Source: Hyphobacterium sp. SN044
GTDB taxonomy: Bacteria; Pseudomonadota; Alphaproteobacteria; Caulobacterales; Maricaulaceae
Direction of reading: 5' to 3'
Length of the DNA stretch: 64,000 nt
NCBI RefSeq assembly: GCF_021864465.1
Contig: NZ_JAKKUV010000008.1
Coordinates: 32,690 to 96,689, forward strand
This document shows positions 25,095 through 33,739 of this stretch, in pieces (within the stretch, counting starts at the first letter, position 1; each line of letters starts with the position of its first letter). The translations under genes were made by a program, and so were the position numbers. The notes under the pieces were generated by a model that saw nothing but the letters and a program-made list of their open reading frames with translations, ran no database searches and was not told the DNA's origin.

Positions 25095-25652
25095 TCAGTC
25101 GCCCAAACTCTCCACCACGAGATTGCCGTTGGTGTAGACGCAGATGTCGGCGGCGATGGCCATGGCGGCGCGGGCGATCTTCTCCGGATCGTCCTCATAG
25201 GCGTTGAGCGCGCGGGCGGCCGACAGGGCGTAATTGCCGCCCGAGCCGACCGCGACGATGCCGTCTTCCGGTTCCAGCACATCGCCTGCCCCGGTGATGA
25301 GGAAGGTGGTTTCCGCGTCGCCGACGATCAGCATGGCGTCGAGGCGCCGGAGATAGCGGTCGGTGCGCCAGTCCTTCGCGAGTTCGACGCAGGCGCGGGC
25401 AAGCTGGCCGGAGAATTGTTCAAGCTTGGCTTCGAGCCGTTCGAACAGGGCGAAGGCGTCGGCGGTGGCGCCGGCGAAGCCGGCAATCACCTTGCCGCCG
25501 GCCAGGCGGCGCACCTTGCGGGCATTGGATTTCATCACGGTCGGGCCGACCGAGACCTGGCCGTCGCCGGCAAGTACGAACCGCCCGCCCTTGCGCACGC
25601 CCAGGATCGTGGTGCCGCGCCAGCCGGGTTTCGTGTCATTCTGCGTTGTCAT
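25095..25652 (-). CDS. hslV: ATP-dependent protease proteolytic subunit HslV
   Basis: A 185-residue proteasome-beta-like peptidase (ClpQ). The ATG at 25652 ([13 protein letters not shown]) gives a 13-residue propeptide-like leader before the catalytic threonine of [10 protein letters not shown]. The DGQVS and [17 protein letters not shown] motifs and the C-terminal [13 protein letters not shown] are intact. It forms a double hexamer capped by HslU. The frame extends 18 residues further upstream but without family content. The oxidase gene follows 66 bp downstream on the same strand. Confidence 0.95.
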   Translation of the reverse strand: MTTQNDTKPGWRGTTILGVRKGGRFVLAGDGQVSVGPTVMKSNARKVRRLAGGKVIAGFAGATADAFALFERLEAKLEQFSGQLARACVELAKDWRTDRYLRRLDAMLIVGDAETTFLITGAGDVLEPEDGIVAVGSGGNYALSAARALNAYEDDPEKIARAAMAIAADICVYTNGNLVVESLGD

Positions 25653-25697
25653 GGAATTGCGCCCGTTCGTGAGTGATTGCGGACGCCAGATGTGGAC

Positions 25698-25730
25698 CGG
25701 GGGCATGGGGTGATCAACCCCGCACCCCCG
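25698..25730. other. Strong hairpin between the GGDEF-EAL gene and hslV
   Basis: CGGGGG at 25698-25703 pairs with CCCCCG at 25725-25730, and GGGGT at 25707-25711 pairs with ACCCC at 25717-25721, around a 5-nt loop with a 3x3 internal bulge. It lies after the minus-strand GGDEF-EAL gene and before hslV. No T-run follows on either strand, so it is not a standard intrinsic terminator; it may protect RNA ends or assist termination. Confidence 0.45.
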
Positions 25731-25765
25731 TCACTCTCCCCCGAGAATGTTGCGATTGGCCGCGA

Positions 25766-27856
25766 TCAGGCGGTGCGACGCGATCCCATCGGCTGGGCCA
25801 TATAGGCCTCGAACTCGTCCGCTGGGATTGGCCGCGAGAACAGGAAGCCCTGGGCGAGGGTCGCGCCCTCTTCCTTCAGAAGAGCCAGCTGTTCGGCGGT
25901 TTCCACGCCTTCGGCGACCGTCTTCAGCTTCAGCGCCTTGGCCATGGCCAGAATGGTCTCGACCACGATGCGGGCGTGCTTGTCCTGGGCGACGCCGCGC
26001 ACGAAGCTCTGATCGATCTTGAACACGTCGAAGGGCATGCGCGTCAGGTAGGACAGCGAGGAATGCCCGGTGCCGAAATCGTCGATCGCGAAGGAAATGC
26101 CGCGGTCGCGCAGCGGCTGAACCTGTTCGATCACACGTTCCGGATCCTTCATCGCGATGGATTCGGTCAGCTCGATCTCGAGGAGGTGCGGGTCGAGGCC
26201 GCACTGTTCGAGCGTCTCCATCACCGACAGGGCAAAGCTTTCGCGCTCGAACTGCATGGCCGAAACATTGACGGCGATCGGCACATTCATGCCCTGGCGC
26301 GCCCATTCGGCGGCCTGCTTGCACGAGGCCTTCATCACCCAGTCGCCGATTTCGCCGATCAGGCCGCATTCCTCGGCCGCGCCGATGAAGGCGCCCGGCG
26401 AAAGGAGGCCGGCGGTGGGGGGGTTCCAGCGCACGAGGGCCTCGGCACCTTTGACCTCGCCGGTCTCGATGCAGATTTTCGGCTGGTAGAAGACGACGAG
26501 CTGGTCTTCCTTGACGGCTTCGCGCAGCTCGTTTTCCAGCACCAGACGCTCGAAGGCGGACTGGTTCATGCTCGGCTCGAAGAACTGGACCGCATTGCCG
26601 CCTGACCGCTTGGCGTGAGCCATGGCGAGGTCGGCGTGACGCAGGAGGGTTTCCGGATCCGCCCCGTCTTCCGGGAACATGGCGACGCCGACGGAAGCGC
26701 CGAGGAAGACCTGGTGACCGGACACTTCGAACGGGCGGCGGATCGCGCCGATGATCTGCTGACCGATGCGCGCGGCGTCGGCCTCGTTGTCGATCTGCGG
26801 CAGCATCAGCGTGAATTCGTCACCGCCAAGGCGCGCCACGAGCGAGGGTTCGCCTTCCGACCCGTTGGCGAGATCGCAGGCCCGGGCGGTCTCGCGCAGG
26901 CGGCGCGCGACCATCTCCAGCAGGCGGTCGCCTTCGCCGATCCCCAGCGAGTCGTTGACGCGCTTGAAGCGGTCGAGGTCGAGGAAGAGCACGGCCCCGC
27001 GCTTGTTGTCCTCGACGGCGCGGCGCGCGACCCGCTCGACTTCCTTGCGGAAGCGCTCGCGGTTCGGCAGCTCGGTGACCATGTCGACATAGGCGAGGCG
27101 GTGAATGCGTTTCAGGTTCGCGTCGATGCGCGCCAGCATGCGGTTGAAGGCATTGGCGAGCACTTCGAGCTCGTCGCCCGTCTTAACCTCGATGCGCACA
27201 TCGAGCGACTTGGTCGAGGCCTGGCGCGCGGCTTCGGTGAGCTGGGCGATCGGCCGCATGGCGCGGCCGATGGCGATGGCCGCAACCGGCAGGACGAGGC
27301 CCAGCGCGAACAGCGCCAGGAAGAAATGACGCTGCGCGGTTTCAGCGGCGGCGGCGCGCAACTCGTCGAGCGGCGAGACGATGTAGACCGCCCCGGCCAG
27401 ACGCCCGGCGCTGGTGTAGACCGGAGTCGCGACGTGGACGGTGTCTCCGCGGCGCTCCAGGCGCATTTCGCCCGCACCCAGCGCCATGACGATCAGGGGA
27501 TCGGCAGCCATTGAGGCGTGCTCGATAAGATTGGTGTCGGTCTCGACGATGACCCGCCGGCGGATGTCGGTGATGAAGGCTTCGGACACGTCCGGGCGTT
27601 CGATCATCCGCTCGACGCGGCGCGTCATCAATTCCTCGTCGAGGTCGATGATGTCGTCGGACACGTTGAGCGCCAGAATCTGGCCCAGCATGCCCGCGCG
27701 TTCGATCAGGCGCTCTTCGAGGTCCTGACGCGCGGCATGGTTTTCCATCAGCACGAGCAGCGCCGTGGCGAAGGCCAGCAACAGCCCCACCAGCAGGGTG
27801 AATTTCATCACCAGCGAACGCATGCAGCGTGCGACGACGTTCCGGATCGGGGCCAT
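25766..27856 (-). CDS. Membrane GGDEF-EAL cyclic-di-GMP signalling protein
   Basis: A 696-residue inner-membrane protein. Helix 1 is at about 17-38, a periplasmic sensor region at 39-176, helix 2 at about 177-198, HAMP at 199-250, GGDEF with GGDEF at 344-348, and EAL with EALVRW at 472-477. The EAL catalytic set (NVSAMQF, ELTESI, DDFGTGHSSLSYL, KIDQSF, AEGVE) is complete, so both c-di-GMP synthesis and breakdown are possible. An RxxD motif (325-328) resembling the inhibitory site is present, but an insert of about ten residues (LANGSEGEPS) separates it from its usual place before GGDEF. It likely tunes the motile-to-attached transition; the signal is unknown. Confidence 0.93.
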   Translation of the reverse strand: MAPIRNVVARCMRSLVMKFTLLVGLLLAFATALLVLMENHAARQDLEERLIERAGMLGQILALNVSDDIIDLDEELMTRRVERMIERPDVSEAFITDIRRRVIVETDTNLIEHASMAADPLIVMALGAGEMRLERRGDTVHVATPVYTSAGRLAGAVYIVSPLDELRAAAAETAQRHFFLALFALGLVLPVAAIAIGRAMRPIAQLTEAARQASTKSLDVRIEVKTGDELEVLANAFNRMLARIDANLKRIHRLAYVDMVTELPNRERFRKEVERVARRAVEDNKRGAVLFLDLDRFKRVNDSLGIGEGDRLLEMVARRLRETARACDLANGSEGEPSLVARLGGDEFTLMLPQIDNEADAARIGQQIIGAIRRPFEVSGHQVFLGASVGVAMFPEDGADPETLLRHADLAMAHAKRSGGNAVQFFEPSMNQSAFERLVLENELREAVKEDQLVVFYQPKICIETGEVKGAEALVRWNPPTAGLLSPGAFIGAAEECGLIGEIGDWVMKASCKQAAEWARQGMNVPIAVNVSAMQFERESFALSVMETLEQCGLDPHLLEIELTESIAMKDPERVIEQVQPLRDRGISFAIDDFGTGHSSLSYLTRMPFDVFKIDQSFVRGVAQDKHARIVVETILAMAKALKLKTVAEGVETAEQLALLKEEGATLAQGFLFSRPIPADEFEAYMAQPMGSRRTA

Positions 27857-28126
27857 CAGATCAGCCTTCCTGCAAGGTGGAAGGCGCGTCCCTCGACCGC
27901 GCGGACCGGATCGCCCGCGAGACGTTCAAAGACCGGATTCATGCGTTCCACCACCCGTGGTTATCCATCTGGATGGGGGACATTTGCAGAAATGCCTTGA
28001 AACGCGGTTAAGGCCGCGATCAGGTTTCGTTAACGGGGGACCGGAAAATTGCCAGCCCCCCGTTCACTTTACGGTAATCCCTTCATACCGCGCCTATGGT
28101 TGACGCGGCCGCGGGCCTCATTCCGT

Positions 28127-29128
28127 TCAATCCAGGCGCGCATTCTTGCGGCTGGCCAGTTCGGACAGCTTGGTTTCCGGACGGGCGCCGAAATGGGAGA
28201 TGACCTCGCCTGCCGCGATCACGCCGAGGCGGCCGCAATCGGCCAGCGGCAGGTCGCGCGCCATGCCGAGCAGGAAGCCTGCGGCGAAGAGGTCGCCCGC
28301 GCCGGTCGTGTCGACGACCTTCTCCACCTTTTCGGCCGGCACTTCCGCCGTTTCGTCGCCGCGCACGATCACCGCGCCCTTTTCCGACCGGGTCACGGCC
28401 GCGACCTTGGTTTCCGCGCGGGCGCGCGACAGCGCCTCCTCGAAATCCTCGGTTTCGAACAGGGATTTCAGCTCGGCTTCGTTCGCCATCAGGATATCGA
28501 TGTGGTTGCGCACCAGGTGGCGGAAGCTCGACCGGTGACGGTCGACGCAGAAGGTGTCTGACAGGGTCAGCGCGGTGCGGCGCCCGGCCGCTTCGGCCAG
28601 TTCGGCGGCGCGGACGAAGGCGCGCTTCGCGTCGTCACGGTCGAACAGATAGCCTTCCATGAAGGTGATGTTGGCGGCGGCGATCTTTTCCGCGTCGACA
28701 TCGTCTTCGGAGAAGAAGACCGAGGCGCCGAGGAAGGTGCACATGGAACGCTGGGCGTCCGGCGTGACATTGATCAGGCAGCGCGCGGTCGCGGGGCCGA
28801 ATTTCAGCGGCAGGGTCGCGTAATCGACGCCCGCGGCATTGAGGTCATGGGTGAAGATTTCGCCCAGCGCGTCGTCGGCGACCTTCCCGACATAGGCGCC
28901 GCGGCCGCCGAGCGAGGCGACGCCGGCCAGCGTGTTGGCGGCCGATCCGCCGGAAACCTCGCGGCCCGGGGCCATCTTCGAATAGAGGTCGCGGGCGCGG
29001 TCCTCGTCGATCAGCGTCATGCCGCCCTTCTCGATGCCGTTGTCGGTCAGGAAGGCGTCGTCGCACGGGGCGATGACGTCGACGATGGCATTGCCGACAC
29101 CAAGAATGTCGTAGCGCAGATCGGCCAT
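28127..29128 (-). CDS. Adenosine kinase (PfkB family sugar kinase)
   Basis: A 333-residue ribokinase-fold enzyme. It opens YDILGVGNAIVDVIAPCDD, has GGSAANTLAGVASLGGRGAYVGKV as the PfkB N-terminal signature region and the catalytic base in DTTGAGDLFAAGFLLG. The residue pattern is that of the bacterial adenosine kinase group, which turns adenosine into AMP; other purine nucleosides or sugars cannot be excluded. The ATG at 29128 is chosen because further upstream the frame merely runs antisense through the divergent ATP-grasp gene. Confidence 0.88.
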   Translation of the reverse strand: MADLRYDILGVGNAIVDVIAPCDDAFLTDNGIEKGGMTLIDEDRARDLYSKMAPGREVSGGSAANTLAGVASLGGRGAYVGKVADDALGEIFTHDLNAAGVDYATLPLKFGPATARCLINVTPDAQRSMCTFLGASVFFSEDDVDAEKIAAANITFMEGYLFDRDDAKRAFVRAAELAEAAGRRTALTLSDTFCVDRHRSSFRHLVRNHIDILMANEAELKSLFETEDFEEALSRARAETKVAAVTRSEKGAVIVRGDETAEVPAEKVEKVVDTTGAGDLFAAGFLLGMARDLPLADCGRLGVIAAGEVISHFGARPETKLSELASRKNARLD

Positions 29129-29302
29129 GAAAAACTCCGAAGGATCAGTGTGAGGGGCGGGACATGCCGCCCGTTTTGAAAGGTTCGCGCGTGCTTTACG
29201 GGAGCGCGCCGCGCGGCGCAAGGCGAAGCAAAAGGCGGCACTTTGCCGGTCACACGATCTCGTCGCTTGCGCCCCGCCGGCGGGAGGGCTAATCGCCGCG
29301 CC

Positions 29303-30190
29303 ATGACACGGATCGCCTTTCTCACCGCCGATTGCATGATCGAGGGAAATCCCGGCGCGCGCAGCGACGCCTGGGAACACACGCTGGAATTCGGCGCGAT
29401 CCGGCCGGCCTGCGCCGCGGCGGGGATCGATCTTGTCGAGGCGATCTGGGACGCGCCGGACCTCGATCCGTCCGCATTCGACGCGCTCGTGGTCGGCACG
29501 TGCTGGGACTATACCGAGAAGCCGAACGCGTTTTTCGCGGCGCTCAAGCGCTTCGCGTCGGTGCGGCCGCTGCTCAACCCGGTCGGCACGCTCATGTGGA
29601 ATCTCGACAAGGGTTATCTCGCCGATCTTGCCGGGCGTGGCATTCCCACCGTCCCGACCGTCTGGGCCGACCGCGCCGATGCCGAGGCCGTGGCGCGCGG
29701 TTTCGCGGCCTTCCCGGAGGCCGACCGCATCGTGGTCAAGCCGCGGGTCGGCGCGAGCGCCTGGCGTCAGGCGCGGATCGCGCGCGGCGAGGCCCTGCCG
29801 CCGGCCAACGAATTGCCGCCGGGGGCCTGTCTGGTCCAACCTTTCCTGACGGCGGCGGAGACTGAAGGCGAAGTGACGCTGATGTTCTTCGACCGGGTGT
29901 TCTCGCACGCACTTGTGAAGCGGCCGAAAGCCGGGGATTACCGCACCCAGTCGATGTATGGGGCGACAGAAACGGCGGTCGAACCCGATGCGGAGGCCGT
30001 CGAGACCGCCGCCGCGGCGCTCGATGCCGTTGAAGGCGATCTCCTCTATGCGCGGGTCGATCTGATGCGAAGGGGCGACGGAAAATACGCCGTCATGGAA
30101 CTCGAACTGATCGAACCGTATTATTATCCTGTACAGGGGCCTGATCTGGGGCGCCTGTTTGCGGCCGGGCTGAAGCGTCTGGCGGGATAA
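29303..30190 (+). CDS. ATP-grasp domain protein, probable C-N or peptide ligase
   Basis: A 295-residue protein with the fold of RimK/glutathione-synthetase-like ligases. The N-terminal pre-ATP-grasp part ends near GTCWDYTEKPNAFF. The ATP-binding lysine is in DRIVVKPRVGASAWR, the hinge region in GACLVQPFL, and metal ligands near the end in VMELELIEPYYY. Such enzymes join a carboxylate to an amine with ATP, but the substrate cannot be read. The ATG at 29303 is preceded by GGGAGG, rather far away. A methyltransferase follows 103 bp later on the same strand. Confidence 0.78.
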   Translation: MTRIAFLTADCMIEGNPGARSDAWEHTLEFGAIRPACAAAGIDLVEAIWDAPDLDPSAFDALVVGTCWDYTEKPNAFFAALKRFASVRPLLNPVGTLMWNLDKGYLADLAGRGIPTVPTVWADRADAEAVARGFAAFPEADRIVVKPRVGASAWRQARIARGEALPPANELPPGACLVQPFLTAAETEGEVTLMFFDRVFSHALVKRPKAGDYRTQSMYGATETAVEPDAEAVETAAAALDAVEGDLLYARVDLMRRGDGKYAVMELELIEPYYYPVQGPDLGRLFAAGLKRLAG

Positions 30191-30293
30191 TTTTCCCCGA
30201 TTGCCTTGTCAGGGCAGGAGGGGGTTGTTAGGCCACAACCGCCCGCGCCCCTCGCGGGCTTCAAAGCAGCGGAAAATGCGGAGGCCTCCCTCG

Positions 30294-31202
30294 ATGGACG
30301 GAGCCGAAACGCGCCATGACGCCCCCGAGCTGGACGATACCGGCAAGGCCGTCTTCACCGAGATTTACGACAAGCCGGACCCGCGGGACTATTATCTCAC
30401 GCTCGGGCGGCACAATTACCTGATCCCCGACGCGGCAGCGCCGGTCTTCCAGTCGGTCTATGCGGCCTACCGGGAAGTGCGCCATGCCAACCGGCTGCAC
30501 ATCACCGATATCGGCTGCTCCTACGGGATCAATGCGGCGCTGCACAAATACGGGCTGTCGATGTCGCAACTGCTGGCGCGCTACGCCGCCAAGGATGCGG
30601 CCGGGATCGATACGAAAGACCTCGAGGAAGATGACAAGCGCTTCTTCCGTTCGCTCGAACCGGTCGACGACCTGGTGTTCTACGGGCTCGATGTGGCGGC
30701 GAACGCCATTCGCTACGGCATCGCGACGCGGATTCTCGACGACGGATCGGCGCGCAATCTCGAGAACGACCCGCTCATCGCCAACGAGGCGCGGCCGCTG
30801 GGCGCGACCGACATCATCATTTCCACCGGCGCGGTGGGCTATGTCACCGAGACGACATTCAAGCGCGTGATCGACGCCTGCGGCAAGGAGAAGCCCTGGA
30901 TGGCGCTGTTCGTCCTCCGGCAATTCGATGCCGGGGACATCGCCAGGGCGCTGGAGGCGGACGGTTATGTCTGCGAAACGCTGGACAGCGCACTCTTCCC
31001 GCAGCGCCGCTTCACCGATGCGGGTGAGCAGCGCGAGGCGCTCGCGCGACTGGCCGAGATCGGACGCGAGCCCACGCCGGTGGAAAAAGCCGGCTGGTAT
31101 GCCGCCGAATTCGTACTGATGCGGCCGAAGGCCGATGCGGAAAAGCTGCCGCTGGCGAAGATGATGCCGGCCTCACGCCTGCCCACGGCCAGCTATATTT
31201 AG
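30294..31202 (+). CDS. Class I SAM-dependent methyltransferase-like protein
   Basis: A 302-residue protein. The SAM-binding motif I is ITDIGCSYGINAALHKYG; motif II-like YGLDVAANAIRYG holds the acidic ribose ligand, and a motif near IIISTGAVGYVT corresponds to post-II. The catalytic target is not evident. GGAGG lies nine bases before the ATG at 30294; an alternative ATG 18 bases upstream would add MRRPPS. The neighbour upstream is an ATP-grasp ligase in the same orientation, so they could act on one small molecule. The C-terminus ends ASYI. Confidence 0.75.
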   Translation: MDGAETRHDAPELDDTGKAVFTEIYDKPDPRDYYLTLGRHNYLIPDAAAPVFQSVYAAYREVRHANRLHITDIGCSYGINAALHKYGLSMSQLLARYAAKDAAGIDTKDLEEDDKRFFRSLEPVDDLVFYGLDVAANAIRYGIATRILDDGSARNLENDPLIANEARPLGATDIIISTGAVGYVTETTFKRVIDACGKEKPWMALFVLRQFDAGDIARALEADGYVCETLDSALFPQRRFTDAGEQREALARLAEIGREPTPVEKAGWYAAEFVLMRPKADAEKLPLAKMMPASRLPTASYI

Positions 31203-31249
31203 ACCGCAATCCGGGGCAGAATGGTCCGGACAGACAGGGAGTGACACCG

Positions 31250-31735
31250 ATGCGTGCTTTTCTGATCGCCGTTGCCGCCTTCGCCATCGCCAGCTGTGCG
31301 ACCACGACCGACACCGGCGGCAATGCCGAAGTGCGCTCGATCACGATGGAAGACGAACCCTGCTTCGGTTTCTGCCCGGTCTACCGGATCACGCTGACAC
31401 CGGGGGATGCATACGTCCTCGACGGGCAACGCCACACGGCCACGCAGGGGATCAGCGAAGGCATGCTTCAGGCGGGCAGTTTCGAAGCGGCGGTCCAGGC
31501 GCTGGAGACGGCGGGTTTCCGCTCGCTTCCCGAAGACCTGACCTACAACAACGAGACGGCCTGCCCGGGCCCGCAGATCTCCGACATGCCCTATACGCGC
31601 ATCACGGTCGACTATGCCGACGGCACGCATTCGGTGCACCACTATCACGGCTGCACCGCACCGGAGATGCGAAACCTGCGCGAAACGCTGCGCGGCCTGA
31701 TCGATTACGACACGCGGATCCGCCCGCAGAACTGA
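31250..31735 (+). CDS. DUF6438-like lipoprotein
   Basis: A 161-residue lipoprotein from ATG 31250 with lipobox AIASC at about residue 16. The stretch EDEPCFGFCPVYRITLTPGD is the signature of the DUF6438 family, and further cysteines occur in NNETACPGP and HGCTAPE, suggesting disulphides in the periplasm or at the surface. Function unknown. GGGAG lies about ten bases upstream; a GTG nine bases earlier is possible. A strong hairpin terminator follows. Confidence 0.82.
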   Translation: MRAFLIAVAAFAIASCATTTDTGGNAEVRSITMEDEPCFGFCPVYRITLTPGDAYVLDGQRHTATQGISEGMLQAGSFEAAVQALETAGFRSLPEDLTYNNETACPGPQISDMPYTRITVDYADGTHSVHHYHGCTAPEMRNLRETLRGLIDYDTRIRPQN

Positions 31736-31742
31736 CAATAAG

Positions 31743-31766
31743 CGCCGGCCCTCAGGCCGGCGTTTT
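31743..31766 (+). terminator. Rho-independent terminator of the DUF6438 lipoprotein gene
   Basis: CGCCGGCC at 31743-31750 and GGCCGGCG at 31755-31762 enclose a CTCA loop and are followed by TTTT. The hairpin overlaps the last codons of the convergent nth gene (stop at 31752). Confidence 0.87.
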
Positions 31767-32414
31767 CGCCTCATAGCGGCACAGATCGGCGAGGGCGCAA
31801 TTCGGGCAGTCGGGCTTTCTGGCCTTGCAGACATAGCGTCCGTGCAGGATCAGCCAGTGGTGCGCGCCCTTCATGAAGTCGGCGGGCGTGATCGCTTCGA
31901 GGCGCTTTTCCACCTCCAGCGGGTTCTTGCCCGGTGCCAGGCCGGTGCGGTTGGAGACCCGGAAGATATGGGTGTCGACGGCGATGGTCGGTTCGCCGAA
32001 GGCCTCGTTCATCACAACATTGGCGGTCTTCCGGCCGACGCCCGGCAGGGATTCCAGCGCTTCGCGCGATGTCGGCACCTCGCCGCCGAATTCCTCGATG
32101 ATGCGCTTCGACAGCGCGTAGACATTCTTCGCCTTGTTCCGGAACAGCCCGATCGTCTTGATGTGCTCGCGGATCCCGTCCTCGCCGAGCGCGACCATCT
32201 TTTCCGGTGTGTCGGCAGCGGCAAACAGGCCCTTCGTGGCCTTGTTCACCCCGACATCGGTCGCCTGCGCCGACAGGGCGACGGCGACGACGAGGGTGAA
32301 AGGATTGGTGTATTCCAGCTCGGTACGCGGATCGGGGCGAAGCTCGGCCAGCCGGGCATAGAGATCGGCGGCTTCCTCGGTGGTGAAGGGCGGGATTTTC
32401 TTCTTCTTCGGCAT
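31752..32414 (-). CDS. nth: Endonuclease III (DNA glycosylase/AP lyase)
   Basis: A 220-residue base-excision repair enzyme for oxidised pyrimidines. The helix-hairpin-helix LPGVGRKTANVV contains the catalytic lysine, and the catalytic aspartate is in AVDTHIFRVSNR. The [4Fe-4S] cluster ligands follow the C-X6-C-X2-C-X5-C spacing (CKARKPDCPNCALADLC). The N-terminal tail is Lys/Pro-rich (MPKKKKIPP). The 3' end overlaps a terminator serving the convergent lipoprotein gene. Confidence 0.96.
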   Translation of the reverse strand: MPKKKKIPPFTTEEAADLYARLAELRPDPRTELEYTNPFTLVVAVALSAQATDVGVNKATKGLFAAADTPEKMVALGEDGIREHIKTIGLFRNKAKNVYALSKRIIEEFGGEVPTSREALESLPGVGRKTANVVMNEAFGEPTIAVDTHIFRVSNRTGLAPGKNPLEVEKRLEAITPADFMKGAHHWLILHGRYVCKARKPDCPNCALADLCRYEAKTPA

Positions 32415-32475
32415 GTCACCGGATTAGCGGGGCGCGTCCGGCGCGTCATCCCGTTTCTTGCTGGCCGTCAATCCG

Positions 32476-33102
32476 TCAGGCGGGATCGCGGCCGGTCTCG
32501 AAGAACAGCCAGATGGCGATGACGACCAGCAGGGCGGAGAGGACGCGGCGCAGGATTTTCAGCCGCCGCGGATTGCTGACCAGCGCCCGGGCCGGGGCGG
32601 CGGCGAGCACGATGGCGGTGTGAATGAGCGTCGCGATGATCACCGACAGCAGCGTCAGAAGCGCCGCCTGCAGGGGCAGGTTTCCGGCCGGGTCGATGAA
32701 TTCGGGCAGGACGGCGACATAGAAGAGCGCCGCCTTGGGGTTCAGCGCATTGATCAGGAATCCGCGGGAGAAATGCTTCAGCGACCCGTTCGGCAGTTGC
32801 GCGGGCGAGGTTTCGCCGGCTTCGCGCCAGCCCTCGATGGCGAGATAGACTAGGAACAGGACGCCGCCCCAGCGCAGGACTTCATAGAGGGCGGGCGCGG
32901 CGGTGATCAGGGCAGCAAGGCCCAGGCCTGCGGCCGCGCCGATGACCAGCAGGCCGAGCGCGATCCCGGCCGCGGCTGAGAGACCCGCCCGGCGGCCTGT
33001 TCCTGCCGACAGGACGGCCAGCCAGGCCATGTTGGGTCCCGGCGTCACCTCGATGACGAGGACGGCAATCGCAAAACCGAGCAGGCCGGAGGGGTCGGGC
33101 AT
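32476..33102 (-). CDS. LysE/RhtB family exporter
   Basis: A 208-residue inner-membrane protein with six predicted helices. The family signature IEVTPGPNMAWLAVLSAGTGRRAGLSAA (shown by its first part) sits near residues 17-40, and FLINALNPKAALFYVAVLP marks the fourth helix region. These carriers export amino acids or related metabolites such as lysine, homoserine lactone or threonine by proton antiport; the substrate is unknown. It is transcribed toward nth with a 61-bp gap. Confidence 0.9.
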   Translation of the reverse strand: MPDPSGLLGFAIAVLVIEVTPGPNMAWLAVLSAGTGRRAGLSAAAGIALGLLVIGAAAGLGLAALITAAPALYEVLRWGGVLFLVYLAIEGWREAGETSPAQLPNGSLKHFSRGFLINALNPKAALFYVAVLPEFIDPAGNLPLQAALLTLLSVIIATLIHTAIVLAAAPARALVSNPRRLKILRRVLSALLVVIAIWLFFETGRDPA

Positions 33103-33176
33103 GGCGCAAGGCTAGTCCGGGCCGGGTGAAATCGTCACCTGCCAATCGCGCTCACACGCCTATATTCTGCACCGCG

Positions 33177-33719
33177 ATGAGCATGGTCGTTGAAACCTGG
33201 CCCGCCGAGGCCGAAGCGCCGCCCCCGCCGGAGGGCGAGCTGTTTCTCGATGCGGTTCTCTCGCCCAACCGGTCACTGCCCAATCCCGGCTTCGCGGCGC
33301 TGATGGCGGTGGTCGTGGCGATCAGCTTCGCGGCGGGGATCGTTTTCTTCTCCATCGGTGCGTGGCCGATCCCCTTTTTCTTCGGGATCGACGTGCTGCT
33401 CGTCTGGCTGGCCTTCAGGATCAGCTACCGGGACGGGCGGCGGCGCGAACTGATCCGGATCGACCGGCGGCATGTCTTCGTGCATCGCCGCCATCCGAAC
33501 GGTCAGGTGCGCCACTATGTGATGCCGACCGCCTGGGTCCGTGCCGCCGTTGCCGACCGCGGCGAGCATCACGCGCAGTTTTCCCTGAGCGTCCGGGGGC
33601 GGGCGCTGGTACTGGGCAGCTTCCTGTCGCCGCCCGAGCGCGAGGACCTGGCCGATGCCGTGGCGCTGGCGCTCGCCCGCGCAAAAGCGCCGCAAGAAGC
33701 GGGTGGCGCGCCGGTCTAG
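33177..33719 (+). CDS. DUF2244 membrane protein
   Basis: A 180-residue protein with two adjacent membrane helices (about residues 38-78: GFAALMAVVVAISFAAGIVF, then WPIPFFFGIDVLLVWLAF) and a C-terminal beta-rich cytoplasmic domain (IRIDRRHVFVHRR onwards to LGSFLSPPERE). This layout matches DUF2244, an integral membrane family frequent in alphaproteobacteria and sometimes linked with cytochrome oxidase genes or nth. Function unknown. ATG 33177 is chosen; the residues upstream overlap the divergent exporter's promoter. The Ada-like gene follows 20 bp later. Confidence 0.82.
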   Translation: MSMVVETWPAEAEAPPPPEGELFLDAVLSPNRSLPNPGFAALMAVVVAISFAAGIVFFSIGAWPIPFFFGIDVLLVWLAFRISYRDGRRRELIRIDRRHVFVHRRHPNGQVRHYVMPTAWVRAAVADRGEHHAQFSLSVRGRALVLGSFLSPPEREDLADAVALALARAKAPQEAGGAPV

Positions 33720-33739
33720 GCCGGGGCAAGGTCGCCAGC

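Noticed and set aside
27955-27968. TTATCCATC, a DnaA-box-like word upstream of the GGDEF-EAL gene
   Set aside because: A single 7-of-9 match without neighbours or supporting context.
28127-29908. 593-codon extension of the adenosine kinase frame
   Set aside because: The part beyond 29128 is antisense to the ATP-grasp gene and has no recognisable domain; the family start is at 29128.
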